Origin: an uncultured Spongiibacteraceae bacterium | Lineage (GTDB): Bacteria > Pseudomonadota > Gammaproteobacteria > Pseudomonadales > CAMLJR01 | Length of the DNA stretch: 7,286 bases | NCBI GenBank assembly: GCA_946480345.1 | Contig: CAMLJR010000142.1 | Location: 1 to 7,286, forward strand | Reading direction: 5' to 3' | Shown: positions 1-4,897 of the stretch, piece after piece | How the letters are laid out: each line of letters starts with the position of its first letter | Position numbering within the stretch: the first letter of the stretch is position 1 | Position numbers and translations under genes: made by a program | The notes under the pieces: generated by a model | What the model was told of the DNA's origin: nothing | The model's input: the letters and a program-made list of their open reading frames with translations, nothing else | The model's database searches: none

Positions 1-96
1 GAAGAGTTGCTTGGCATTCATGTCGATGTAGTGGCGTCCAGCGATCTTCCTGCCAAGTTCCGGAATGAAATTCTTGCGAAGGCCAAGCCGGTATGA
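1..96 (+). CDS. C-terminal end of a probable MNT-type nucleotidyltransferase (MntA-like antitoxin), 5' part outside window
   Basis: The window opens inside an open frame that ends with TGA at 94-96, leaving 31 codons. The visible residues include EELLGIHVDVV, then a short loop and a K/R-rich helix ending AKAKPV. This resembles the last strand and helix of small MNT-fold nucleotidyltransferases, where 'LEELLGRKVDLV' is followed by 'R..ILAEA'. Such proteins are usually 95-150 residues long and act as antitoxins: in characterised pairs MntA adds AMP to a tyrosine of its HEPN toxin partner. The catalytic GSxxxG...DxD part would lie left of the window, so activity cannot be judged. The TGA overlaps the ATG of the next frame as ATGA, the usual arrangement of MNT-HEPN pairs, which supports the call. 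Family assignment rests on a short tail and is inference. Confidence 0.55.
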   Translation, partial: EELLGIHVDVVASSDLPAKFRNEILAKAKPV

Positions 97-152
97 ATCG
101 GCTGGGCGATTATCTTGAACACATTTTTTTATTTAGCTGCAGAAGGCGCTAA
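93..152 (+). pseudogene. Truncated hepT-like (HEPN/DUF86) toxin gene remnant
   Basis: An ATG at 93-95 overlaps the preceding TGA (ATGA). The frame reads MNRLGDYLEHI, a good match to the start of DUF86/HepT proteins, which typically begin M..L.DYLEHILEAI. After codon 11 (about base 125) the similarity stops: a run of seven T leads into eight unrelated residues and a TAA at 150-152. HepT proteins are normally 110-140 residues and carry the RNase motif RxxxxH well after this point, so the catalytic part is missing. The frame overlaps the last bases of the convergent ruvX gene (stop at 149-151), so no room exists for the rest of the gene. I read it as a toxin gene deleted at a junction beside ruvX. 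A chance short frame is the alternative. Confidence 0.45.
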
Positions 153-607
153 CCGCTGTGCGCCGCAAACCACCCTTCAAGAATCACGCATGCACTCAGG
201 CTGTCGACACCGGCTTGTTTGAAATTGCGGCGGCCGCGCGCGAGCAATTCGCCGCGTGCTTCGAAGCTGCTTAAGCGTTCATCCCACGTTGCCACCGGTA
301 AACCAAAACGCCCGTGCAGACGGCGCGCGAATTTTTCGGCGCGCAGCGACATGTCCGATTCGGTGCCGTCCATATTCAACGGTAAACCCACCAATAATTG
401 TTGCGGGCGCCATTCGTCGATCAATGCAGCGATGGTTTCCCAGCGCGGTACGCCATCTTTAGCGGGAATGGCGCTGAGCGGCGATGCAGTGCGCGTAATG
501 GTTTGCCCCACCGCGACGCCAATGCGCTGTGTGCCGTAATCGAACGCGAGAATGCAGCGCGGCTTGGGGGCGGATTTAATTTCGTCGGAAATGGATTTTT
601 CAGGCAT
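149..607 (-). CDS. ruvX: RuvX/YqgF, putative pre-16S rRNA nuclease (Holliday junction resolvase-like fold)
   Basis: The product has 152 residues and an RNase H-like fold. Conserved motifs are visible in order: [15 protein letters not shown] (20-34) with acidic D23, [15 protein letters not shown] (71-85), [12 protein letters not shown] (108-119) with E110, and [14 protein letters not shown] (134-147) with D135. D23, E110 and D135 are the expected metal-binding set. E. coli YqgF is 138 residues; this one carries about 15 extra, poorly conserved residues at the N terminus, and no later ATG precedes the first motif. YqgF is known to process the 5' end of 16S rRNA in the cytoplasm. Its ATG lies inside algH, sharing 8 bases with the algH stop, so the two are probably translationally coupled. 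The 3' end meets a hepT-like remnant on the opposite strand, and I see no clear terminator between them. Confidence 0.96.
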   Translation of the reverse strand: MPEKSISDEIKSAPKPRCILAFDYGTQRIGVAVGQTITRTASPLSAIPAKDGVPRWETIAALIDEWRPQQLLVGLPLNMDGTESDMSLRAEKFARRLHGRFGLPVATWDERLSSFEARGELLARGRRNFKQAGVDSLSACVILEGWFAAHSG

Positions 608-1166
608 GACCTGCGCCGGGCGCGATTAATGCGAGATCGATACCGAGTTTTGCAGCGGCTGCGTTGAGGCGTTTTTCGATCGGCGTATTAAAAATGATGT
701 CGCTGTCCGCCGGAATCGTCAGCCACGAATTCGCGGCGATTTCCTCTTCGAGCTGCCCCGCGCTCCAGCCCGCATAACCCAATGCGACCAGCGATGCCTG
801 CGGGCCGCGATTATGCGCGAGTGCATCGAGAATATCGGCTGACGTGGTAAGACTGATTTCGTCGCTGATCGGCAGCGTCGCTTCCCAGCGTTGGTCATCG
901 GTAGGATGCAACACGAACCCACGATCGGTTTGCACGGGGCCGCCGACCATCACCGGATCTTCCGTATGCGCTAAATCGCCGTCGAGTTTCAATTGTTCCA
1001 GGATTTCACCGAGGGCGATGCCTGCGGGACGATTGATGACAATACCCATCGCGCCCTGTACGGAGTGTTCGCACAAATAAGTCACGCTGTGCGCAAAAAG
1101 ACCTTCGCTCAGCGAGGGCATCGCGATCAGAAAATGATTTTTCAAACTGTCGAAGTTGGTTTCCAT
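600..1166 (-). CDS. algH: AlgH/YqgE family protein (UPF0301)
   Basis: The product has 188 residues, the usual size of the AlgH/YqgE family. The family signatures are clear: [10 protein letters not shown] near the N terminus, [21 protein letters not shown] in the first third, [16 protein letters not shown] in the middle and [16 protein letters not shown] further on. AlgH was named for an effect on alginate production in P. aeruginosa, but its biochemical role is not settled; it is cytoplasmic, with no signal peptide or membrane segment seen. It lies between tonB and ruvX, overlapping ruvX by 8 bases, an order also found in Pseudomonas. The first ATG is chosen because other family members begin only a few residues before HFLIAMP. 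No Shine-Dalgarno sequence precedes it, and a possible promoter lies so close that the transcript may be leaderless. Confidence 0.96.
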   Translation of the reverse strand: METNFDSLKNHFLIAMPSLSEGLFAHSVTYLCEHSVQGAMGIVINRPAGIALGEILEQLKLDGDLAHTEDPVMVGGPVQTDRGFVLHPTDDQRWEATLPISDEISLTTSADILDALAHNRGPQASLVALGYAGWSAGQLEEEIAANSWLTIPADSDIIFNTPIEKRLNAAAAKLGIDLALIAPGAGHA

Positions 1167-1172
1167 AAAGGC

Positions 1173-1200
1173 ATTATGGAGAGTGTTTCGATTTACTCAA
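1173..1200 (-). promoter_or_regulatory. Possible sigma70-type promoter for algH-ruvX
   Basis: Read on the minus strand, TTGAGT (complement of 1195-1200) and CATAAT (complement of 1173-1178) are separated by 16 bases. They match the -35 and -10 consensus at 4 of 6 and 5 of 6 positions. They sit in the only sizeable gap of the minus-strand cluster (1167-1232). A start 6-7 bases after the -10 would fall on or beside the algH ATG at 1166. This is a motif match only. Confidence 0.4.
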
Positions 1201-1232
1201 GGTGCATTATCTGGAAGTGCAGACCGCGCCGC

Positions 1233-2105
1233 TTAGTTCGACGAGCTAAAACGGTCTTTATGAAAACGCCACGTGCGAATAATTTCGAGCACATCGACCT
1301 GTCGGCGCATGTCGACGGGAAATGCATCGTAAGGTGCGGCGAGATGCACAATGCGAATCGCCGCTTCGTCCAATAATTTATGCCCCGACGATTTCAACAC
1401 TTTCACTTCATCGACTTCGCCGTTCGGCAGTAACGCCACCATCAAACGCAATTCGCCATAAATATCCTTGGCGCGTGCCTGCTCGGGATAATTGCGATTG
1501 CCTACGCTCTCGATACGTTCGCGCCATTGATTTAAATACTGCGCATCCTCGGAATGTTTGGTGGCCAGCGATGTTAAGCGCCGAACGCGCGGTCGCGCGG
1601 CATAGGCCTGGCGCTGAATATCGAGCTTCGCTTCGAGGCTGGCGATTTCAAGGCTGCGCTGTTGAACGGTGACATCGCTCTCCGCTTGCTGCGTTGGGGT
1701 GTCTTTATCGTTGTGCAATGCGGTTTTGTGTTCGGCGCGGTTGCGCGTCGCGATCTGCGCTTTCTGTTCGCTCTTTTGTTTCAGCGCCGCCGATTGCCGG
1801 GTAGGGCTGATATCGCGGATGACGTTATCGTGAAAATCCGCCGTTTTCCGCGTTGTCAGCAACGCTTTTTCATCGAGCGTGCCGCTGCCTTCCTGATTGT
1901 GCTGCGCAATAAAATCCGCGCGCTGCGGCGCTTTGTCACTTTTATATTGTGCGAGCGTGATTTCGAGTGTCGATGCCGAACGGGGGTGCTGTTCGCGCGT
2001 GAATGTCACGCCGAGAATAAATAATGCGTGAAATGCGAGCGCGAGCAGCAGCGTAAAACCGAGCAGATCGTGACGCTGTTCGAAAGGTTGTGCGGCGTAT
2101 GCCAT
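1233..2105 (-). CDS. tonB3: TonB-family energy transducer (TonB3-like)
   Basis: The product has 290 residues. A short cytoplasmic N terminus is followed by one membrane segment at about 14-35 (LLGFTLLLALAFHALFILGV), then a long periplasmic linker rich in Q, K, R and A (about 40-190), then a C-terminal TonB domain (about 196-285). The domain shows YPEQARAKDIYGELRLMVAL, then PNGEVDEVKVLKSSGHKLLD and the IRTWRF end. TonB proteins carry energy from ExbB/ExbD in the inner membrane to the outer membrane; no exbB or exbD is in view. The linker lacks the Pro-Glu/Pro-Lys repeats of classical TonB and may instead be helical. Position between gshB and algH matches P. aeruginosa tonB3 (PA0406), a gene reported to be needed for twitching motility. 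It begins one base after the gshB stop, so it is probably cotranscribed and coupled. The tonB3 name rests on context as much as on sequence. Confidence 0.87.
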   Translation of the reverse strand: MAYAAQPFEQRHDLLGFTLLLALAFHALFILGVTFTREQHPRSASTLEITLAQYKSDKAPQRADFIAQHNQEGSGTLDEKALLTTRKTADFHDNVIRDISPTRQSAALKQKSEQKAQIATRNRAEHKTALHNDKDTPTQQAESDVTVQQRSLEIASLEAKLDIQRQAYAARPRVRRLTSLATKHSEDAQYLNQWRERIESVGNRNYPEQARAKDIYGELRLMVALLPNGEVDEVKVLKSSGHKLLDEAAIRIVHLAAPYDAFPVDMRRQVDVLEIIRTWRFHKDRFSSSN

Positions 2106-2106
2106 T

Positions 2107-3081
2107 TCAGACCCGTTGTTGTAATTTCGCGGCGATGCAATCCATCAATTGCGCGCCGATATCGGTGTGCTCGATGCCCAATTGATGACAATGCGCATCG
2201 ATTTCGCGCGCACACGTCGGGCTGGTGACATTGATTTCGGTGAGGTAGTCGCCGATCACATCGAGCCCGACAAACAATAATCCGCGTTCGCGCAATGCGG
2301 GGCCGACCTGCGCGGCGATCCAGCGATCGCGCTCGGATAACGGCTGCGGCCGGCCGGTGCCGCCGGCGGCGAGATTGCCGCGACTTTCTCCGGCCATCGG
2401 TACGCGCGCCAGGCAATAGGGCACCGGCTCGCCATCGATCATCAGAATACGTTTATCGCCATCGACGATCGCGGGAATATAGCGCTGCGCCATGATCGTA
2501 TTACGGCCGTGGTTGGTGAGCGTTTCGATAATCACGTTCAGATTGGGATCGTCGTTGCGCACGCGAAAAATCGAGCTGCCGCCCATGCCGTCGAGCGGTT
2601 TAAAAATGACATCGTTGTGCGCACGGTGAAATTCCTTCAATTGCTGTTTATCGCGGCTGACCAGCAGCGGCGGGCAGCATTGCGGAAATTGTGTCGCGAA
2701 CATTTTTTCGTTGCAGTCGCGCAGGCTTTGCGGCTGATTCACCACCACCACGCCGAGCTTTTCGGCCGCTTCGAGAATGTACGTGCTGTAGACGTATTCG
2801 TTATCGAACGGCGGATCCTTGCGCATCAGCACGACATCGAGATCGGCCAATGGGCGTAATTGCGGTTCGTCGAGGTCGTACCAATGCTGGGGATCGCGAT
2901 GCACACGCAAGCGTCGCATCGTTGCTTGCGGCGCGCCGTCGTGTAAAACCAGATTACTTTGCTCCATGTAGAACAATTGCCAACCACGATCCTGCGCCGC
3001 CCACAACAGTGCCAGCGTCGTATCCTTTTTGTAGTTGATGGCTGCGATCGGGTCCATCACGACCCCAAGAGAAATCGTCAT
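2107..3081 (-). CDS. gshB: Glutathione synthetase (ATP-grasp)
   Basis: GshB joins gamma-glutamylcysteine and glycine using ATP, the second step of glutathione synthesis, in the cytoplasm. From the ATG at 3079-3081 the product has 324 residues (E. coli GshB has 316) and begins MTISLGVVMDP, the normal family start. Visible motifs are MRKDPPFDNEYVYSTYILE (86-104), VVNQPQSLRDCNEK (113-126), the ATP-grasp loop KPLDGMGGSSIF (161-172), DGDKRILMIDGEPVPY (207-222), GESRGNLAAGG (231-241) and FVGLDVIGDYLTEINVTSPT (270-289), with metal ligands E282 and N284. The frame stays open upstream to a TTG at 3159, adding 26 residues made largely of a repeated ALYLE string. I reject that start: the ATG has a Shine-Dalgarno-like AGG at good spacing and fits the family length. 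The gene leads a tight minus-strand cluster with tonB, divergent from pilG. Confidence 0.97.
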   Translation of the reverse strand: MTISLGVVMDPIAAINYKKDTTLALLWAAQDRGWQLFYMEQSNLVLHDGAPQATMRRLRVHRDPQHWYDLDEPQLRPLADLDVVLMRKDPPFDNEYVYSTYILEAAEKLGVVVVNQPQSLRDCNEKMFATQFPQCCPPLLVSRDKQQLKEFHRAHNDVIFKPLDGMGGSSIFRVRNDDPNLNVIIETLTNHGRNTIMAQRYIPAIVDGDKRILMIDGEPVPYCLARVPMAGESRGNLAAGGTGRPQPLSERDRWIAAQVGPALRERGLLFVGLDVIGDYLTEINVTSPTCAREIDAHCHQLGIEHTDIGAQLMDCIAAKLQQRV

Positions 3082-3093
3082 TTTGCTACCTGC

Positions 3094-3129
3094 TTCTAAA
3101 TAAAGAGCTATTTCTAAATAAAGGGCTGT
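3094..3129. repeat. 18-bp tandem repeat, two copies, in the gshB leader
   Basis: Two adjacent 18-base units (3094-3111 and 3112-3129) share the core TTCTAAATAAAG and match at 16 of 18 positions. A third, badly decayed unit may follow at 3130-3147, where only TTC.AAA is kept. The array ends 13 bases upstream of the gshB ATG, so it is in the leader or promoter of gshB. Read on the minus strand it repeats CTTTATTTAGAA, which is -10-like and A/T rich. Confidence 0.8.
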
Positions 3130-3216
3130 TTCGAAACGGGATGCTCCTTCCAAAAACAATTGGCCCGAATCTGAATAAGGGTCGGCGTGCTTTATTGGAG
3201 ACCGCTTCTATACTAC

Positions 3217-3285
3217 TTAACCTGGGTCATCAGCACTGGTTAACCTGAGCCGTCACCAATGGCTAACCTGAATCCGCGACCCGTC
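3217..3285. repeat. 23-bp periodic repeat upstream of pilG, three units with core TAACCTG
   Basis: Three consecutive 23-base units begin at 3217, 3240 and 3263. Units 1 and 2 match at 18 of 23 positions; unit 3 keeps mainly the first nine bases. The invariant core TAACCTG falls at 3218-3224, 3241-3247 and 3264-3270. The unit junction creates the palindrome GGTTAACC at 3238-3245. An exact spacing of 23 bases, a little over two DNA turns, puts the cores on nearly the same face of the helix, as expected for cooperative protein binding. No known regulator is recognised. Confidence 0.7.
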
Positions 3286-3294
3286 GCTCCACGC

Positions 3295-3323
3295 CCGGCA
3301 GATGCGTAGTCTTCGTCTATAGT
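3295..3323 (+). promoter_or_regulatory. Possible pilG operon promoter with weak -35
   Basis: TATAGT at 3318-3323 matches the -10 consensus at 5 of 6 positions. The hexamer 17 bases upstream (3295-3300, CCGGCA) matches the -35 consensus at only 3 of 6. A start near 3330 would give a leader of about 108 bases. The weak -35 would suit an activator-dependent promoter, with the TAACCTG cores centred near -63, -86 and -109. A similar element, TATACT at 3209-3214, is an alternative. Confidence 0.35.
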
Positions 3324-3437
3324 AGTGAAGCTCGCAGCGCAGCGGAGCGCGACACTGTAGCAAAAAGCCGAGGCGATGAGCCTTAACGAACAGCCGTAGT
3401 TGCCCTGTCGAAGCGGGCAGAGAGGTTAGTTGCAAAC

Positions 3438-3827
3438 ATGGAACCGAATTTCCAAGATTTAAAAGTGATGGTGATCGACGATTCGAAGACGATTCGCCGC
3501 ACCGCCGAAACGCTGCTGAAGAAAGTCGGCTGCGATGTAATCACAGCGACCGATGGCTTCGATGCGCTGGCAAAAATCGCCGATACACGCCCTGATATTA
3601 TTTTCGTCGACATCATGATGCCGCGTCTCGACGGTTATCAAACCTGCGCATTGATCAAAAATAACAGCGAATTCAAATCGACCCCCGTCATTATGCTGTC
3701 GAGCAAAGATGGTTTATTCGATAAAGCGAAGGGCCGTATCGTCGGTTCAGATCAATACCTGACTAAGCCATTCAGCAAAAACGAATTACTGGGCGCGATT
3801 CAGGCCCATGTAGCGCACGCGCATTGA
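3438..3827 (+). CDS. pilG: Twitching motility response regulator PilG (CheY-like)
   Basis: The product has 129 residues and is a single receiver domain with no output domain. The phosphorylation site is complete: acidic D14 and D15 (VIDDSKTIRRT), phospho-acceptor D58 (IIFVDIMMPRLDGYQTC), S88 in VIMLSSKDGLFDKAKGR, and K110 in YLTKPFSKNELL. P. aeruginosa PilG is about 135 residues and almost the same through this core. PilG receives phosphate from the ChpA/PilL kinase and promotes pilus extension and cAMP signalling in the cytoplasm near the poles. It is the first gene of the pilGHIJK cluster and follows the divergent control region. The ATG at 3438 is preceded by AGAGAGG at a long spacing. The remainder of the pathway lies directly downstream, which makes the assignment firm. 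Confidence 0.97.
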   Translation: MEPNFQDLKVMVIDDSKTIRRTAETLLKKVGCDVITATDGFDALAKIADTRPDIIFVDIMMPRLDGYQTCALIKNNSEFKSTPVIMLSSKDGLFDKAKGRIVGSDQYLTKPFSKNELLGAIQAHVAHAH

Positions 3828-3859
3828 GCCCAATCGCTGAAATAACAGCGGGATAACCC

Positions 3860-3881
3860 ATCACTCCCACAACGGGGTGAT
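3860..3881 (+). other. Hairpin between pilG and pilH
   Basis: ATCACTCC (3860-3867) can pair with GGGGTGAT (3874-3881) through eight base pairs, including one T-G wobble, around a six-base loop. No T-run follows, so it is not a typical terminator. It ends three bases before the strong pilH ribosome binding site and lies within the 72-base gap between pilG and pilH. It could stabilise the message or affect pilH translation; that is inference. Confidence 0.5.
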
Positions 3882-3883
3882 AC

Positions 3884-3889
3884 AGGAGG
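3884..3889 (+). promoter_or_regulatory. Strong ribosome binding site of pilH
   Basis: AGGAGG is a perfect Shine-Dalgarno hexamer, 10 bases before the pilH ATG at 3900. It is much stronger than the site in front of pilG, which suggests that PilH may be made at a higher level than PilG from the same message. Confidence 0.8.
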
Positions 3890-3899
3890 ATTAATAAAA

Positions 3900-4265
3900 A
3901 TGGCCCGGGTACTCATTGTCGATGACTCGCCTACCGAAACTTTTAAGATGAGCTCGATTCTGAGCAAGCACGGCTATGAAATCCTCACCGCCGATAACGG
4001 CGAAAAAGGGGTGGCGGCCGCGCGCAAGGAATTGCCCGATGTGGTGCTGATGGATGTGGTAATGCCGGGCCTCAACGGCTTCCAGGCCACGCGGCAGCTG
4101 AGCAAAGACGAAAGCACCAGCCATATTCCGGTCATCATCGTTACCACAAAAGATCAGGAAACCGATCGCCTGTGGGGCCAGCGCCAAGGCGCGAAAGGCT
4201 ACCTGACCAAGCCGGTCGACGGTAAGGTTCTTGTCCAAACGATTGAAAACGTTCTTAAAGCGTGA
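3900..4265 (+). CDS. pilH: Twitching motility response regulator PilH (CheY-like)
   Basis: The product has 121 residues, the same length as P. aeruginosa PilH, and is a single receiver domain. The active site is complete: D8 and D9 (LIVDDSPTET), phospho-acceptor D52 (VVLMDVVMPGLNGFQATRQL), T82 in VIIVTTKDQETDRLWG and K104 in GYLTKPVDGKVL. The segment TDRLWGQRQGAKGYLTKPV is characteristic of PilH rather than PilG. In Pseudomonas PilH counteracts PilG, favouring pilus retraction or acting as a phosphate sink. It follows pilG by 72 bases, with a hairpin and a perfect AGGAGG in the gap. Its TGA overlaps a possible GTG of the next frame (GTGA at 4262-4265), though pilI probably starts further downstream. 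Confidence 0.97.
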   Translation: MARVLIVDDSPTETFKMSSILSKHGYEILTADNGEKGVAAARKELPDVVLMDVVMPGLNGFQATRQLSKDESTSHIPVIIVTTKDQETDRLWGQRQGAKGYLTKPVDGKVLVQTIENVLKA

Positions 4266-4276
4266 GTTCGATGGAA

Positions 4277-4282
4277 GAGGGA
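4277..4282 (+). promoter_or_regulatory. Ribosome binding site that favours the GTG start of pilI
   Basis: GAGGGA lies six bases before a GTG at 4289-4291. The other in-frame starts, GTG at 4262 and ATG at 4271, have no good Shine-Dalgarno sequence. The site therefore favours the 4289 start, which also brings the protein closest to the family length. Confidence 0.5.
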
Positions 4283-4288
4283 TTGATT

Positions 4289-4834
4289 GTGAGCGCCGCT
4301 GAGCCGATCGAACCGTTCGCGGCGCTGGTCGCGTTGGCGCAGAGCAGCATGCAGCATGCGCATGGCCTGCCGGCACAGATCGACATCAAGCCGCATTGGA
4401 GCGGGGTCGGTTTTACGCTGGCCGGGCAGCGCTTTGTCGCTCCGATGGCCGAAGTGGCCGAAATTCTGTCGGTACCGAACAGCACCCGGTTACCCGGCGT
4501 AAAACCGTGGGTGCGCGGCGTGTCGAACGTGCGTGGCCGGCTGTTGCCGCTACTCGATCTCGAAGCGTTTTTCGGCAGTGCGCTGGCTGGCAGTCGCAAG
4601 CAGCAGCGGGTATTGGCCCTCGAATACGGCGACCTCTACAGCGGGTTGATCGTTAGCGAAGTGCACGGCATGCAGCATTTTCCGGTGGATAGTTTCCATA
4701 CCGATATCGCTGATGAACTGGCGCCGATGCGGCCTTTCATTGCAGGCGCCTATCGGCAGAACGAACGCGATTGGGCGGTGTTCAGCCCATTCAAACTGGC
4801 GCGTGACGAGCGTTTCTTCAACGCGGCGGCGTAA
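4289..4834 (+). CDS. pilI: CheW-like coupling protein PilI
   Basis: PilI is the CheW-type adaptor that links the receptor PilJ to the ChpA/PilL kinase at the inner membrane. From the GTG at 4289 the product has 181 residues; P. aeruginosa PilI has 178. Landmarks are GLPAQID (26-32), FVAPMAEVAEIL (49-60), LPGVKPWVRGVSNVRGRLLP (68-87), LLDLEAFFG (88-96), SGLIVSEVHGMQHFPVD (118-134) and a PF..GAYR....WAVFSPFKL end. The conserved V.GV.NVRGRLLP.LDL stretch is the core CheW signature. Two other in-frame starts exist, GTG at 4262 (190 residues, overlapping the pilH stop) and ATG at 4271 (187 residues); I prefer 4289 for its Shine-Dalgarno site and length, but the start is not certain. The gene is in operon order between pilH and pilJ. 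Confidence 0.93.
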   Translation: MSAAEPIEPFAALVALAQSSMQHAHGLPAQIDIKPHWSGVGFTLAGQRFVAPMAEVAEILSVPNSTRLPGVKPWVRGVSNVRGRLLPLLDLEAFFGSALAGSRKQQRVLALEYGDLYSGLIVSEVHGMQHFPVDSFHTDIADELAPMRPFIAGAYRQNERDWAVFSPFKLARDERFFNAAA

Positions 4835-4884
4835 CTACATTCATTTCATTGTTCATTAATTACTTGGCGGCAAACGCTTCGGGT

Positions 4885-4889
4885 GGGAG
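4885..4889 (+). promoter_or_regulatory. Ribosome binding site of pilJ, deciding its start
   Basis: GGGAG lies eight bases before the ATG at 4898-4900. An in-frame GTG at 4883 overlaps this site and would use up the ribosome binding sequence as coding, so the ATG is the better start. Confidence 0.7.
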
Positions 4890-4897
4890 TCCGAATC

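Larger units (their letters stand above)
3082..3437. promoter_or_regulatory. Divergent intergenic control region between gshB and pilG
   Basis: These 356 bases separate the minus-strand gshB start from the plus-strand pilG start. I see no convincing gene in them. On the gshB side is an A/T-rich 18-bp tandem repeat, in the middle a 23-bp periodic repeat, and two related -10-like elements facing pilG (TATACT at 3209-3214 and TATAGT at 3318-3323). A G/C-rich stretch at 3331-3350 could form only a small hairpin. Bases 3419-3425 (AGAGAGG) are the likely ribosome binding site of pilG, with a rather long 12-base spacing to its ATG. Both divergent operons must be controlled from here, but which site belongs to which gene is inference. 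Confidence 0.6.

Noticed and set aside
124..130. Run of seven T as a possible terminator or frameshift site
   Set aside because: No stable hairpin precedes it on the plus strand, and shifting the frame here does not restore HepT-like sequence because ruvX follows at once.
128..136. TTTATTTAG shared with the minus strand of the 18-bp repeat before gshB
   Set aside because: A nine-base A/T-rich match without shared flanks is expected by chance.
3082..3159. 26-codon upstream extension of gshB from a TTG start
   Set aside because: It starts at TTG without a ribosome site, consists mainly of a translated tandem repeat, and the ATG at 3081 fits the GshB family start.
3331..3350. G/C-rich stretch as a possible terminator
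   Set aside because: Only a four-pair stem forms and no T-run follows.
3253..3616. Open frames of 60-77 codons on the minus strand across the pilG promoter and start
   Set aside because: They overlap pilG antisense or the repeat array and show no family resemblance.
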